Positions 54,379 to 62,731 of a DNA stretch of 64,000 nucleotides are shown in pieces. This DNA comes from Bacteroidetes bacterium RIFCSPLOWO2_12_FULL_35_15. GTDB lineage: Bacteria; Bacteroidota; Bacteroidia; 2-12-FULL-35-15. The notes under the pieces are model-generated. The model had not been told where the DNA came from, ran no database searches, and saw nothing but the letters and a program-made list of their open reading frames with translations. Numbering within the stretch: position 1 is the first letter of the stretch; each line of letters opens with the position of its first letter. Location: the NCBI GenBank assembly GCA_001769385.1, contig MEPB01000038.1, forward strand, positions 62,001 through 126,000. The letters are read 5' to 3'. A program made the position numbers and the translations under genes.

Positions 54379-54756
54379 AAAAGCTATTAAAAATATACCT
54401 TCCGAATCCACTATTTACAAAATAATTAGCAAACAATATGCTTTATTAAGAGCCGATCATGACAAGATACAAAATCTTCAGAGTTCTTCACTAAGTGTAA
54501 AAGTATAATTGAAACATGCAAGTAAGCAATTCTAAAGAATGATTAATAAATTGATAAATTACAATCTGAAAGCAGCATGGAAGAAAGTCATGTAAGAGGT
54601 GTATCTTCAAAAGAAAGCCACCAAAAAGTCACCAAAAAACAACATAAGTAATTTATTAAAATTAATGAGGGTGAACTAATTATTTTATTCATCCTGTAAA
54701 GAGAACAGCCAAAAAAAATATAAATAAATCAATTTAACCTTAAAACCTTAAAAAAA
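54379..54756. other. Degenerate coding remnants, no intact gene
   Basis: AT-rich sequence with several short stop-riddled frames; one 24-codon stretch at about 54577-54651 (MEESHVRGVSSKES...) looks like the end of a lost gene. Nothing intact can be supported. Confidence 0.4.
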
Positions 54757-55071
54757 ATGGAAACAACACTTAAAATCACTGGAAACTGGAACGAACTAAA
54801 AACAAAATTAAAACAAAAATATCCGAACTTAACTGATACGGATTTAAATTTTACACCCGGTAAAGAAGATGCATTATTGGCAACTCTGTCGAAAAAACTT
54901 GGGAAAACACAAGAAGAAATAAGCGATGAGATTGACAATTTGCAATCAAAAAGAAAAGAAACCAGCGGTACTGAAAAAGAAAACCAAATGGAAGGTAGCA
55001 GAAAAACTGGACGCCAGGAGGAAGGCAAGACAGAAGGTTCCAAAGAGAAAGAAACCTCAAAAAAATATTAA
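54757..55071 (+). CDS. CsbD-like general stress protein with charged tail
   Basis: A 104-residue hydrophilic protein. The first 65 residues match the CsbD pattern: LKITGNWNELKTKLKQKYPNLTDTDLNFTPGKEDALLATLSKKLGKTQEEI. The last 40 residues are a Gly/Glu/Lys/Ser-rich tail and probably disordered. CsbD proteins accumulate in general stress responses; their exact role is unknown. It lies between decayed sequence and a coiled-coil lipoprotein, within the stress island, and a hairpin terminator follows. Confidence 0.82.
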   Translation: METTLKITGNWNELKTKLKQKYPNLTDTDLNFTPGKEDALLATLSKKLGKTQEEISDEIDNLQSKRKETSGTEKENQMEGSRKTGRQEEGKTEGSKEKETSKKY

Positions 55072-55108
55072 TGAATAAGTTAATTTTTGGTCTGTGGAAT
55101 TAACTTAA

Positions 55109-55150
55109 TAAAAGGGGAGTTATTACTATTTAGTATATAATCCCTTTTTT
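55109..55150 (+). terminator. Hairpin terminator after csbD-like gene
   Basis: AAAAGGGGA and TCCCTTTT arms, with TTATTACTA / TAGTATATAA pairing inside, form an imperfect long stem followed by eight T residues. Confidence 0.6.
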
Positions 55151-55194
55151 TTATTATTCTTTAAAAAATTTATTAATCATTTAAAGAAAAAAAC

Positions 55195-55635
55195 TTGAAA
55201 ATAAAATTCTTAAAATTTATGTTGTTTGGGTTTATTACCGGAACAGTGTTATCCTGCCAATCCCCTGAGAAAAAAGTTGATAATGCCAAAGAACAAGTAA
55301 ATGAAGCGCAACAGGATCTGAAAAAAGCGCAGGAAGAATTCAATACAGATTATCAAAAATTTAAATTGGAAACCGAAAATAAAATTCTTGATAACGAAAA
55401 AAAAATAATTGAACTGAAAGAAAAAAGGATGAACGTAAAAAAAGACAATAGGGAAAAATATGATGAAAAAATAAATGAGCTTGTCAAAAAAAATGATGAA
55501 TTAAGATCAAAAATAGATCGTTATCAGTTCGAAAGTAGAGACAAATGGGAATCATTTAAAACAGAGTTTAATCACGACATGGATGAGCTTGGCCAGTCAA
55601 TTAAAGACTTGTTCAAAGATAATGTAAGGGATTAA
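55195..55635 (+). CDS. Coiled-coil lipoprotein
   Basis: A 146-residue lipoprotein starting at TTG. The signal peptide (FMLFGFITGTVLSC) ends in a lipobox at about C20. Almost all of the mature part is charged coiled coil (KKVDNAKEQVNEAQQDLKKAQEEF, then KIIELKEKRMNVKKD), ending with FNHDMDELGQSIKDLFKDN. It resembles periplasmic structural lipoproteins of stress islands in Bacteroidota. Located 123 bases after the CsbD-like gene but past a terminator. Confidence 0.78.
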   Translation: MKIKFLKFMLFGFITGTVLSCQSPEKKVDNAKEQVNEAQQDLKKAQEEFNTDYQKFKLETENKILDNEKKIIELKEKRMNVKKDNREKYDEKINELVKKNDELRSKIDRYQFESRDKWESFKTEFNHDMDELGQSIKDLFKDNVRD

Positions 55636-55723
55636 AAAGTTTTGAAAGATGAATCCTATAAAATGTTTCAAAACTCTTAAAGGCAATTGATTAAACTCAA
55701 TTAAATAGGAAAAAGTTATTATT

Positions 55724-56344
55724 GTGAAAAAAATTAATTATCTCATTCTTTTAGCTGTTATTGCAAGCAACATTTTTACTTCCTGTAGGGAAACTCTACC
55801 TTTCTCCGTGACCAAACGGCATTATAGAAATGGTTATAATGTTGAAATTGCAGCAAAAAAACCAAAATCTGAGGTCATTCAATCTGTAATTGTTGCAGGA
55901 GAAAATGAAAAAATTGTAAAAAGCAATAACACACTCTTAAAAACAACAGAAGATAATAAAAATCAAAATTCTATTTCCTTGGTAAAAAATTCGTCTTCCA
56001 TAAAGGAAAACAGAAATGAAAAAGAAAAAACATCTGCAACTAATAAAGGCGGGGTTTATTTTAAAAAGAAGGCAGCCAAAACATTTTCCAAAATGAGGTC
56101 AGTAGTCAACCTAGTTTCTAAGGTTGCTCTTCCTTCCAAACAAATAATTCCTATAAATAAAATAAAAAATCATGAGAGAGCAGAACATCCTCTTGGAGGG
56201 ATAATATGGACTCTTATTTGTGTGTTTTTTGTTTTGTGGCTTATTTCTTTACTAACTGGAGGGTGGGGATTAGGCGCTTTTCTACACTTGTTTCTCGTTG
56301 TCGCATTAGTATTAATTCTTTTAAGACTATTATGGGTAATATAA
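55724..56344 (+). CDS. Lipoprotein with C-terminal DUF5670-like double membrane hairpin
   Basis: A 206-residue protein starting at GTG. A lipobox signal (LILLAVIASNIFTSC) precedes about 130 residues of low-complexity basic and polar sequence. The C-terminus (about 157-206) holds two hydrophobic helices, GGIIWTLICVFFVLWLISLLTGGWG and LHLFLVVALVLILLRLLWV, which match the tiny lmo0937/DUF5670 membrane proteins. Fusion of that module to a lipoprotein is unusual. The SDR gene begins 9 bases after the stop, indicating an operon. Function unknown. Confidence 0.75.
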   Translation: MKKINYLILLAVIASNIFTSCRETLPFSVTKRHYRNGYNVEIAAKKPKSEVIQSVIVAGENEKIVKSNNTLLKTTEDNKNQNSISLVKNSSSIKENRNEKEKTSATNKGGVYFKKKAAKTFSKMRSVVNLVSKVALPSKQIIPINKIKNHERAEHPLGGIIWTLICVFFVLWLISLLTGGWGLGAFLHLFLVVALVLILLRLLWVI

Positions 56345-56353
56345 ATTCCATGA

Positions 56354-57223
56354 ATGAAAAAGTTCAGTTCAAAACAAAAGGTTAAAATAGAGCAATCTCA
56401 AGCTCCTCCGGGAAAGGAATACAAAATGATTCCAACTCCCGTATTTGATGATAAAAAAATAAAAGGAAGTGGCAAACTTAAAAACAAGGTTGCTTTTATA
56501 ACCGGTGGTGATAGTGGCATTGGAAAAGCCACAGCCATCCTCTTTGCCAAAGAAGGAGCCACTATAGTAATCGTTTACCTGAATGAACATAAAGATGCGA
56601 AGGATACAAAAAAAATTATTGAGGAAGAGTACGGGCAAAATTGTTTGTTGATTTCAGGAGATATAGGTAAAGAAAAATTCTGTTTACAAGCGATTTCAGA
56701 AACTATTAAGAAATATAAAAAGATTGATATTCTTGTAAATAATGCTGGCATTCAGTATGAGCAAAAAAAACTTGGAGCAATATCTTCTAAACAGTTGCAA
56801 AAAACATTTGAGACAAATTTATATGCTCAATTCTGGCTCAGCCGAGAAGCCTTAAAATATATTCCAAAAGGTGGAGCAATCATCAATACCACTTCTATAA
56901 CAGCTTACCGGGGTAGTTATCATTTAATGGACTACGCGGCTACCAAAGGCGCTATCGTTTCTTTTACCAGGAGCTTATCTGCAAATCTTGCCGATAAAGG
57001 AATCCGAGTAAATGCGGTTGCACCAGGTCCCATTTGGACACCCTTGATAGTTTCAAGTTTTGATCCTAAAAAAGTTTCTGAATTTGGAAAAAATACACCA
57101 ATGAAACGTGCTGGCCAGCCTTTAGAGGTCGCTACCTGCTTTTTATTTCTTGCCTGTGATGACTCTTCCTATATGACGGGACAAGTCTTGCATCCCAATG
57201 GTGGAGAAATCATTAATGGCTAA
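56354..57223 (+). CDS. SDR-family oxidoreductase (general stress type)
   Basis: A 289-residue short-chain dehydrogenase. The cofactor motif TGGDSGIGKA is at about residues 50-59, NNAG at 129-132, and the catalytic triad is S181, Y194 and K198 in YAATKGA. The 45-residue N-terminal extension with SQAPPGKEYKMIPTP is typical of the YhdF/general stress protein 39 subgroup, found in many soil and stress-tolerant bacteria. It uses NAD(P)H on an unknown carbonyl substrate. It is coupled to the upstream lipoprotein and its stop overlaps the start of a broken DUF748 gene. Confidence 0.92.
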   Translation: MKKFSSKQKVKIEQSQAPPGKEYKMIPTPVFDDKKIKGSGKLKNKVAFITGGDSGIGKATAILFAKEGATIVIVYLNEHKDAKDTKKIIEEEYGQNCLLISGDIGKEKFCLQAISETIKKYKKIDILVNNAGIQYEQKKLGAISSKQLQKTFETNLYAQFWLSREALKYIPKGGAIINTTSITAYRGSYHLMDYAATKGAIVSFTRSLSANLADKGIRVNAVAPGPIWTPLIVSSFDPKKVSEFGKNTPMKRAGQPLEVATCFLFLACDDSSYMTGQVLHPNGGEIING

Positions 57224-57743
57224 AAATTCTTTTACAAATAATTTTTTTTTTCATTCCATAAACCCATACATTGATTATGCGGCCTTCTTCAGATCAATCA
57301 TCACATCCCGGTTCAAAAAAAAACGAAAAAGAAGAAAAATTATTTTAATTATTCTTGCAGTAATAATTCTATTCAGGATTTTTTTGCCCTTTATTGTACT
57401 GAAATAGGTTAACAATAAGCTTGCTAATCTGAGCGAATATTATGGACATATGGAGGACATTGATTTAGCATTATTCCGTTGAGCCTATATAATCAGGGGT
57501 ATGAAAATTGTTAAAGTTGAGTCTGAACAAAATAAAAAAGATACAATTCCATTTTTCATCAGCCCTGTGATTGATCTGTCAATTGAATGGCGGGTGGTTT
57601 TCAGGGGTGCTTTTGTAGGAGAAATTTATGTTGAAGACCCCAAACTTAATTTTGTTAATGGTGCGCATAAAGCTGAAAATATAAGAGGCGATACAGCAGA
57701 TTTTCGCCAGCTTACCAAAGACCTGATGCCCCTTACAACCTGA
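57216..57743 (+). pseudogene. DUF748 (AsmA-like) gene broken by two in-frame stops
   Basis: Read in a single frame from ATG 57216 this gives a basic cytoplasmic N-terminus, one membrane span (IILIILAVIILFRIFLPFIVL), and then a DUF748-type start: VNNKLANLSEYYGHMEDIDLALFR, ...AYIIRGMKIVKVE, IDLSIEWRVVFRGAFVGEI and PKLNFV. Two stops interrupt it: TAG at 57405-57407 (where a tyrosine codon is expected after LK) and TGA at 57480-57482 (where glycine is expected in RGAY). It then ends at a TGA after LMPLTT, far short of the usual length. Absence of a frameshift shows point mutation plus 3' loss. It overlaps the SDR stop by 8 bases, so it was once coupled to it. Confidence 0.72.
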
Positions 57744-57912
57744 TAACATCACATTCATTTCATCAATTCTACATCATAAACCCTATTGCTGGTGACTTAC
57801 TCTCCAGCAGAGCTCACGTCCTCTTTGGACTTACATTACAAATGTAAAAATAAATAGTTAAAAAAATGTCCTAAAATTTGGATTACAACATAGAAGGCTC
57901 TAAGGATTTTTT

Positions 57913-58554
57913 TTATTCTGTATAGGTTGGAGTATTGCAACTTTCTTTTCTTCCCGCAAATTCATATTTCAACCCTATACGTAATTCGAAGTTTTTATTA
58001 TTAATTTTCAGGGCAGATGTTTTATATGCCGGCATCACATCAGGATTGTAAAACGCTTCCACAAAAAATTTAAAATTGGTGTAACTTACCAACTCTACTC
58101 CTCCGCCAACAGCAGCGCTTACATGCAAGGGAAGAAATTTTCCGGTAACAGCAGGAGAAGATGTACTTTGTATTAAGTTGTATTCTAACTTCGGACCCAC
58201 CAAAACATATGGAATGATGCTGTACATTTCGTAGCGTAACTTCAAATAATTATTCCAGCAAATGTTTTGTAATTTGTTAGGATAATTTCCATCAGGTTGT
58301 TTATCAATAGAGCCTTTTTGGTCATATTGAATCTCAGTAACCCAACGGGCATAATCGTGACTAAAACATTCTAAAAATACACTGGCATTGAATCCAAACC
58401 CATATTTTTTTCGGGAAATACTTGTCGGATCATTAAAATAAAATTTTTGATTCCCGGCACTTACACCTGCGGTAATGCCAATGCTATTCAGAAATTGAGC
58501 TTTGCTTTGAAGGGCGATCAAGACAATAAACGTAATTAATATTATTTTTTTCAT
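57913..58554 (-). CDS. Outer-membrane beta-barrel protein (porin family type)
   Basis: A 213-residue exported protein (ATG at 58554; a TTG 12 bases upstream is less likely). A signal peptide (about residues 1-19, ending QSKAQ) is followed by alternating beta strands: SIGITAGVSAGNQKFYF, GFGFNASVFLECF, WVTEIQYDQKGS, NYLKLRYEMYSIIPYVLVGPKLEYN, AAVGGGVELVSYTNFKFFVEAFYNPDV and a final FELRIGLKYEF. This is the eight-strand barrel outline of the outer-membrane protein beta-barrel family (PorT/OmpW-like) in Bacteroidota. Function unknown. Confidence 0.8.
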   Translation of the reverse strand: MKKIILITFIVLIALQSKAQFLNSIGITAGVSAGNQKFYFNDPTSISRKKYGFGFNASVFLECFSHDYARWVTEIQYDQKGSIDKQPDGNYPNKLQNICWNNYLKLRYEMYSIIPYVLVGPKLEYNLIQSTSSPAVTGKFLPLHVSAAVGGGVELVSYTNFKFFVEAFYNPDVMPAYKTSALKINNKNFELRIGLKYEFAGRKESCNTPTYTE

Positions 58555-58615
58555 TATATTTTTCAAATAAAAACGTCAAAATGCAGCAATTAGTACAATT
58601 TAGTTTTCAAAATTA

Positions 58616-59500
58616 CTAGGCACTTATTGCTTCAACAGCTGGATTCACTTTTTTTACGAGTCCTTGCAGTACTTTTCCCGGTCCAACTTCTGTAAATGAT
58701 GTTGCTCCATCAGCTATCATTTGTTGCACTGTTTGTGTCCATTTTACAGGAGCAGTCAATTGAGAAATTAAATTTGCTTGAATTTCAGATGGATTTGAAA
58801 CAGCACTTGCTGTAACGTTTTGGTAGATAGGACAAATAGGCTGATGGAATGTTGTTGCTTTGATTGCAGCTGCCAGTTCAAGTGCAGCAGGTTGCATTAG
58901 TGGAGAATGAAAAGCTCCACCAACAGGTAAAATTAATGCTCGTTTTGCTCCTGCAGCTTTTAACTTTTCACAGGCAAGATTGATTCCACTTATGCTTCCG
59001 GATATAACCAACTGACCGGGACAGTTATAATTTGCAGGAACAACAATATCTCCTGTTTGAGATATTTCAGCACAAATTGTTTCAATTATCTTATCATCTA
59101 AATTCGTAATAGCAGCCATTGTTGAAGGTGTTAACTCACACGCTTTTTGCATCGCCATAGCTCGTTTCGAAACCAATACCAAGGCATCTTCAAACGACAA
59201 TGTTTTGTTTGCAACCAATGCTGAGAATTCACCAAGACTATGGCCCGCCACCATATCCGGTTTTAAATTGTCACCTAATGTTTTTGCTAAAATTACCGAA
59301 TGTAAAAAGATCGCAGGTTGTGTAACTTTGGTTTGCTTCAATTCTTCATCTGTGCCACCGAACATAATGTCGGTAATTCTGAATCCGAGAATATCATTCG
59401 CTTTTTCAAATAATTCTTTTGCTAATGCAGAGGTTTCGTATAATTCTTTTCCCATTCCTACAAATTGGGAACCCTGTCCCGGAAATACGTATGCTTTCAT
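58616..59500 (-). CDS. fabD: Malonyl-CoA:ACP transacylase
   Basis: Loads malonyl groups from CoA onto acyl carrier protein for fatty acid synthesis. The 294-residue protein has the N-terminal FPGQGSQFVGMG, the nucleophile S88 in GHSLGEFSAL, the catalytic histidine H198 in GGAFHSPLM, and QLTAPVKWTQTV plus EVGPGKVLQGLVKK near the end. Length is normal. No other fab gene is adjacent, which is unusual for some phyla but common in Bacteroidota. It is transcribed on the minus strand between an outer-membrane protein and a T9SS protein. Confidence 0.95.
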   Translation of the reverse strand: MKAYVFPGQGSQFVGMGKELYETSALAKELFEKANDILGFRITDIMFGGTDEELKQTKVTQPAIFLHSVILAKTLGDNLKPDMVAGHSLGEFSALVANKTLSFEDALVLVSKRAMAMQKACELTPSTMAAITNLDDKIIETICAEISQTGDIVVPANYNCPGQLVISGSISGINLACEKLKAAGAKRALILPVGGAFHSPLMQPAALELAAAIKATTFHQPICPIYQNVTASAVSNPSEIQANLISQLTAPVKWTQTVQQMIADGATSFTEVGPGKVLQGLVKKVNPAVEAISA

Positions 59501-59544
59501 TCTTTAATGTTTTATGATTAATAGAATTCAATATTAGTTAAAAT

Positions 59545-59577
59545 AAAAAGGGGGAAACTGTTTTGCTGCCCCTTTTT
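59545..59577 (-). terminator. Hairpin terminator of T9SS protein gene
   Basis: AAAAAGGGG and CCCCTTTTT arms (59545-59553, 59569-59577) lie just past the stop of the T9SS protein. On the minus strand the stem is followed by T residues. Confidence 0.65.
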
Positions 59578-59601
59578 ATTCACAATATAGTGTGTAATGT
59601 T

Positions 59602-60573
59602 TTATTTGATAATTATTTTACCACTTTGCGAATTACCTTTTTTATTAGTGACTTCATAAAAATAGATGCCAGCTATTAACTCTTTCGTTTTAAGAATATA
59701 TTGATTGTTTTTATCCAATTCAGACGAAATAATAATTTGCCCTGCCGGATTATAAATTTTTAATGTAAAATTTTTCTCATTGTTTTTGGAAACAACTTGA
59801 AAAATACCTTGTTCGTTTGCCGGGTTTGGAAAAAATTTAACATCAAAAATTCTCATTGTATTTTCAGGTGCGCTGCCAATCAGATCTTTTATACCTATGC
59901 TCAAATTATCAATGATCCATCCTGCTTTATTGGTTTGAATAAGATCGCTTTTAAAATTAAACCGCAACATCACTTTTTGAGTCACAATAGCCTTTTTTTT
60001 GTATTTAGGACCTTGAGATGGTGAAACAGGTAAGATCCATTGTAAAAACAGTTCCGAATATTCCCAATTACTTTGTTCCCCGCTAAATGCAGGAATACCT
60101 CCTTGTATTGTATCAAGAGGCGTATAAAAATTAATAGACTCGTAAATGCTCATTCCTTCGGCTGAATTAGGAAAAACAACATTGCTCCATGTTGCCCCGC
60201 TATCTAAAGAGATTTCCAAATAACCACCGTCTTTAAGAGAATCCGTTTGAAATTTATGCCAGAATCCGATAAATACATCGGGAATATATCCTGCTACTGT
60301 TGGTTGTATAGAAACTGTAAAAGATGATAAATTATTTATTGGATAGCTATTCCTCTGATCAGTCATTATTGCGAAAGGCAATGAATAAGCCTTTATAAAA
60401 AATTCTTTCCGTGGCATACCTATTTGCCATATATTTTTTTTTGCCGAGATGTCTAAATGTACCAATGAGGCATTTGATTCGAAATTGGTACTATCAACTT
60501 CTAATAGAGCATTAAATTGGGCATTACAAAACGTAACCAGCATCAAAGCAAATATGGTAGCTATCTTTTTCAT
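59602..60573 (-). CDS. T9SS type A sorting-domain protein
   Basis: A 323-residue secreted protein. The signal peptide is residues 1-18 (ending FCNAQ). The middle part (about 90-240) looks like a beta-sandwich of the MAM/lectin-like type: VFIGFWHKFQTDSLKDGGYLEISLDSGATWSNVVFPN, then KVMLRFNFKSDLIQTNKAGWIIDNLSIG. The last 80 residues are a type A sorting domain (FFPNPANEQGIFQV, LKIYNPAGQIIIS, ELIAGIYFYEVT), directing type IX export. Role at the cell surface unknown. Confidence 0.9.
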   Translation of the reverse strand: MKKIATIFALMLVTFCNAQFNALLEVDSTNFESNASLVHLDISAKKNIWQIGMPRKEFFIKAYSLPFAIMTDQRNSYPINNLSSFTVSIQPTVAGYIPDVFIGFWHKFQTDSLKDGGYLEISLDSGATWSNVVFPNSAEGMSIYESINFYTPLDTIQGGIPAFSGEQSNWEYSELFLQWILPVSPSQGPKYKKKAIVTQKVMLRFNFKSDLIQTNKAGWIIDNLSIGIKDLIGSAPENTMRIFDVKFFPNPANEQGIFQVVSKNNEKNFTLKIYNPAGQIIISSELDKNNQYILKTKELIAGIYFYEVTNKKGNSQSGKIIIK

Positions 60574-60604
60574 AATTTCTGATAATTTGTAATCAAAAAT
60601 AATT

Positions 60605-60636
60605 CAAAAAAAAAGGAAGTCATATCGACTTCCTCA
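60605..60636 (-). terminator. Second terminator downstream of BI-1 gene
   Basis: AGGAAGTC (60614-60621) pairs with GACTTCCT (60627-60634). On the minus strand it is followed by ten T residues. It lies about 70 bases beyond another terminator, leaving a short transcript-like stretch between. Confidence 0.65.
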
Positions 60637-60700
60637 CTATTTGTGATGATTAATGTTATTATTTTCTGCTGCCGGAAAGAAGGGGTACAATTAGTAATAA
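60637..60700 (-). other. Possible remnant of a second BI-1 tail
   Basis: On the minus strand, the bases before a stop at about 60661 translate to CFLFFILLLIVPLLSGSRK, similar in style to the end of the adjacent BI-1 protein (NLFLFLLRLFGDRK). It sits between two terminators and may be the relic of a tandem duplicate. Confidence 0.25.
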
Positions 60701-60705
60701 AATAA

Positions 60706-60738
60706 AAAAGAGGAAGCAATTGATTTGCTTCCTCTTCC
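60706..60738 (-). terminator. Terminator of BI-1 family gene
   Basis: AAGAGGAAGCAA (60708-60719) and TTGCTTCCTCTT (60725-60736) are perfect complements with a TGATT loop, followed by T-rich sequence on the minus strand. Confidence 0.85.
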
Positions 60739-60757
60739 ACAACATAAAAAATTGTGA

Positions 60758-61477
60758 TTATTTTCTATCGCCAAATAGGCGTAACAAGAATAAAAATAAA
60801 TTAAGGAAATCCATATATAAACTTAATGCACCCATAATTACTAATTTGCTTGCCACTTCCGTTCCATATTCAATGCCAGCACCAATACGTTTCAGTTTTT
60901 GAACATCATAAGCAATTAATCCGGTAAAAACCAATACCCCAACAAAACTGATGATATAATCTAATCCTGAACTTTGTAAAAAAAAGTTAATCACGGTTGC
61001 AATAATAATTCCGACTAATCCCATCATCATGATTGAACCAAATTTAGTTAAATCGGTTTTTGTAGTATAACCTACAACTGCCATTAATCCAAACATTCCG
61101 GAAGTAGCAGCAAAAGTTCCATAAATAGAACCGGCTGTGTATTGATGAAAAATAAAACTTAAACTCATTCCCATTACAGCAGAAAATAAAAGGAATAAAA
61201 ACAAAAGGATTGGATATGCGATACGGTTAAATCCAAATGAAATAACTAGAATAAATGCAAAAGGAGAAAACATTACAACATAACCAAATGTAGTTAATCG
61301 GCCTAATTCATTTGTAAGTAAAGCTGTTAGTTCAGCATTATTTCCAAAATAATAGGCTACTAATGATGTAATTGCTAATGCAGCGAACATCCAGGAAAAA
61401 ACACTTGCCATAAATGTTTTTGACAAGGAAGCTGATTCTTCTTGTGATTGAACGTAATTGAAATTGTTTGTTTCCAT
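60758..61477 (-). CDS. Bax inhibitor-1/YccA family membrane protein
   Basis: A 239-residue protein with seven spans. After a polar N-terminus (TNNFNYVQSQEESASLSKTFMASVFSWMF) come the core helices, including FGYVVMFSPFAFILVISF, AVMGMSLSFIFHQYTAGSIYGTFAATSGMFGLMAVVGYTTKTDL and GLIAYDVQKLKRIG. The helix 6 motif IAYDVQ is the BI-1 aspartate site. Bacterial members act as pH-sensitive calcium leak channels or protease modulators. It has a good promoter (61500-61531) and is terminated by two hairpins. Confidence 0.92.
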   Translation of the reverse strand: METNNFNYVQSQEESASLSKTFMASVFSWMFAALAITSLVAYYFGNNAELTALLTNELGRLTTFGYVVMFSPFAFILVISFGFNRIAYPILLFLFLLFSAVMGMSLSFIFHQYTAGSIYGTFAATSGMFGLMAVVGYTTKTDLTKFGSIMMMGLVGIIIATVINFFLQSSGLDYIISFVGVLVFTGLIAYDVQKLKRIGAGIEYGTEVASKLVIMGALSLYMDFLNLFLFLLRLFGDRK

Positions 61478-61499
61478 TTTTTTTATTTGTTTTAAGATA

Positions 61500-61531
61500 C
61501 AAAGATAATACGGTTTAGGTGCTTATCCAAA
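61500..61531 (-). promoter_or_regulatory. Promoter TTTG-N20-TATCTTTG of BI-1 gene
   Basis: Minus-strand TTTG (61531-61528) and TATCTTTG (61507-61500) are 20 bases apart, 23 bases ahead of the ATG. Confidence 0.65.
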
Positions 61532-61562
61532 CATGTGAGTGCTGTTTAACAAATTTTTGCAA

Positions 61563-62186
61563 TTAATGTAATTTAGAACTGATCAAACTAATGAATTCTT
61601 TTCGGGTGGTATCTCTTAAAAATGCTCCTGTAAAGGCTGAAGTTGTTGTAACGGAGTTTTGTTTTTGGATCCCACGCATTTGCATACATAAATGTGAACA
61701 TTCGATAACTACTGCAACACCCATCGGATTTAATGTTTCCTGAATACAATCTCTTATTTCAGTGGTTAAGCGTTCCTGAACCTGCAATCTGCGTGCAAAA
61801 GCATCAACTACACGAGGAATCTTACTTAATCCAACAATATGCCCGTTTGGAATATATGCTACATGAGCTTTGCCAAAAAATGGCAATAAATGATGTTCGC
61901 ACATGGAGTAAACTTCAATGTCTTTTACAATCACCATTTGCTGGTAATCATCTTTAAATAAAGCAGATCGAATAATTTCTTGTGGATCAAGATCATAACC
62001 GTGGGTAAGATATTGCATCGCTTTAGCAACACGTTCGGGAGTTTTTAACAGTCCTTCACGTTCTGAATTTTCACCTAAATCACCTAAAATTGTTTTATAT
62101 TTTGATGCAATGTTATCAATCAATTTTAAATTGTATCTGTCAATCTTTTTGTATCCTGTTATATCGTCAAATTCATCGTGTCCCAT
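61563..62186 (-). CDS. folE: GTP cyclohydrolase I
   Basis: Converts GTP to dihydroneopterin triphosphate, the first step of folate, tetrahydrobiopterin and queuosine pathways. The 207-residue protein has zinc ligands C96 and H99 in [12 protein letters not shown] and C167 in [37 protein letters not shown] is the conserved core, and RTPERVAKA-like ([10 protein letters not shown]) lies near residue 50. A 6-pyruvoyl-tetrahydropterin synthase homologue is encoded 84 bases upstream on the same strand, which fits a shared pterin or 7-deazaguanine role. The leader carries a G-poor AACCAATTAAC tract. Confidence 0.96.
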   Translation of the reverse strand: MGHDEFDDITGYKKIDRYNLKLIDNIASKYKTILGDLGENSEREGLLKTPERVAKAMQYLTHGYDLDPQEIIRSALFKDDYQQMVIVKDIEVYSMCEHHLLPFFGKAHVAYIPNGHIVGLSKIPRVVDAFARRLQVQERLTTEIRDCIQETLNPMGVAVVIECSHLCMQMRGIQKQNSVTTTSAFTGAFLRDTTRKEFISLISSKLH

Positions 62187-62188
62187 AT

Positions 62189-62225
62189 GTTAGTTCATTA
62201 GTTAATTGGTTAACTGGTTATCGGT
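62189..62225 (-). repeat. G-poor AACCAATTAAC-type tract before folE
   Basis: On the coding strand the bases before the folE ATG read AACCAGTTAACCAATTAAC then TAATGAACTAAC. The same kind of tract precedes alaS (7936-7977) and mqnD (63556-63596) in the same orientation. Confidence 0.45.
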
Positions 62226-62270
62226 TGACTCCTTTAGTTTGTAAATTTGTAAAAATTAGTATTTCGTAGA

Positions 62271-62681
62271 TTACCCGTAATACTCAACGAAATTGTTTTC
62301 TGTTTCATATACTTTTATACAATGTAATTGGCATCCCAGCGTATTTATTGGCATTTCCAATTGTTTCCATATCTCCATCGCTAAATTCTCTGTAGAAGCC
62401 ATTATGTTTTTCATAAAATCGACATCCAGATTCAAATTTTTATGATCAATTTTATCGATAACATGTTTTCGGACAATTGCACTGATATCCTTTAAATTAG
62501 CAGCATATCCGGTCGAAGGATTGATCTCTCCTTTAACAGTAACAAACAACTCATAATTATGTCCGTGCCAGTTCGGATTGGAGCATTTCCCGAATACTTC
62601 CAGATTTTTTTCATCTGTCCAGTTCGGGTTATGCAGCTTATGTGCTGCGTTAAAATGCTCCTTACGGGTAATGTATATCAT
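62271..62681 (-). CDS. 6-pyruvoyl-tetrahydropterin synthase / QueD homologue
   Basis: A 136-residue enzyme of the PTPS/QueD family acting on dihydroneopterin triphosphate. Zinc ligands are H14 in FNAAHKLH, and H39 and H41 in WHGHNYEL; the catalytic cysteine is C33 in FGKCSNPNWHG. DHKNLN near residue 79 and the glutamate in YETENNFVEYYG complete the site. With folE next to it, the product is either 6-carboxy-tetrahydropterin (toward preQ0/queuosine) or 6-pyruvoyl-tetrahydropterin. The sequence does not decide between QueD and PTPS. It has a TTTG-N21-TATATTTG promoter. Confidence 0.9.
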   Translation of the reverse strand: MIYITRKEHFNAAHKLHNPNWTDEKNLEVFGKCSNPNWHGHNYELFVTVKGEINPSTGYAANLKDISAIVRKHVIDKIDHKNLNLDVDFMKNIMASTENLAMEIWKQLEMPINTLGCQLHCIKVYETENNFVEYYG

Positions 62682-62698
62682 TTTCTTAAAATAGTATA

Positions 62699-62731
62699 CA
62701 AATATAAGAGGATTTGTTACACCGAAACAAA
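62699..62731 (-). promoter_or_regulatory. Promoter TTTG-N21-TATATTTG of PTPS gene
   Basis: Minus-strand TTTG (62731-62728) and TATATTTG (62706-62699), 21 bases apart. The -7 box ends 18 bases before the ATG. Confidence 0.6.

Noticed and set aside
54577-54651. 24-codon frame MEESHVRGVSSKES...
   Set aside because: Too short, preceded by stops, in a region of decayed genes.
57408-57743. Programmed readthrough in the DUF748 gene
   Set aside because: Two different stop codons plus loss of the 3' part are better explained by pseudogenisation.
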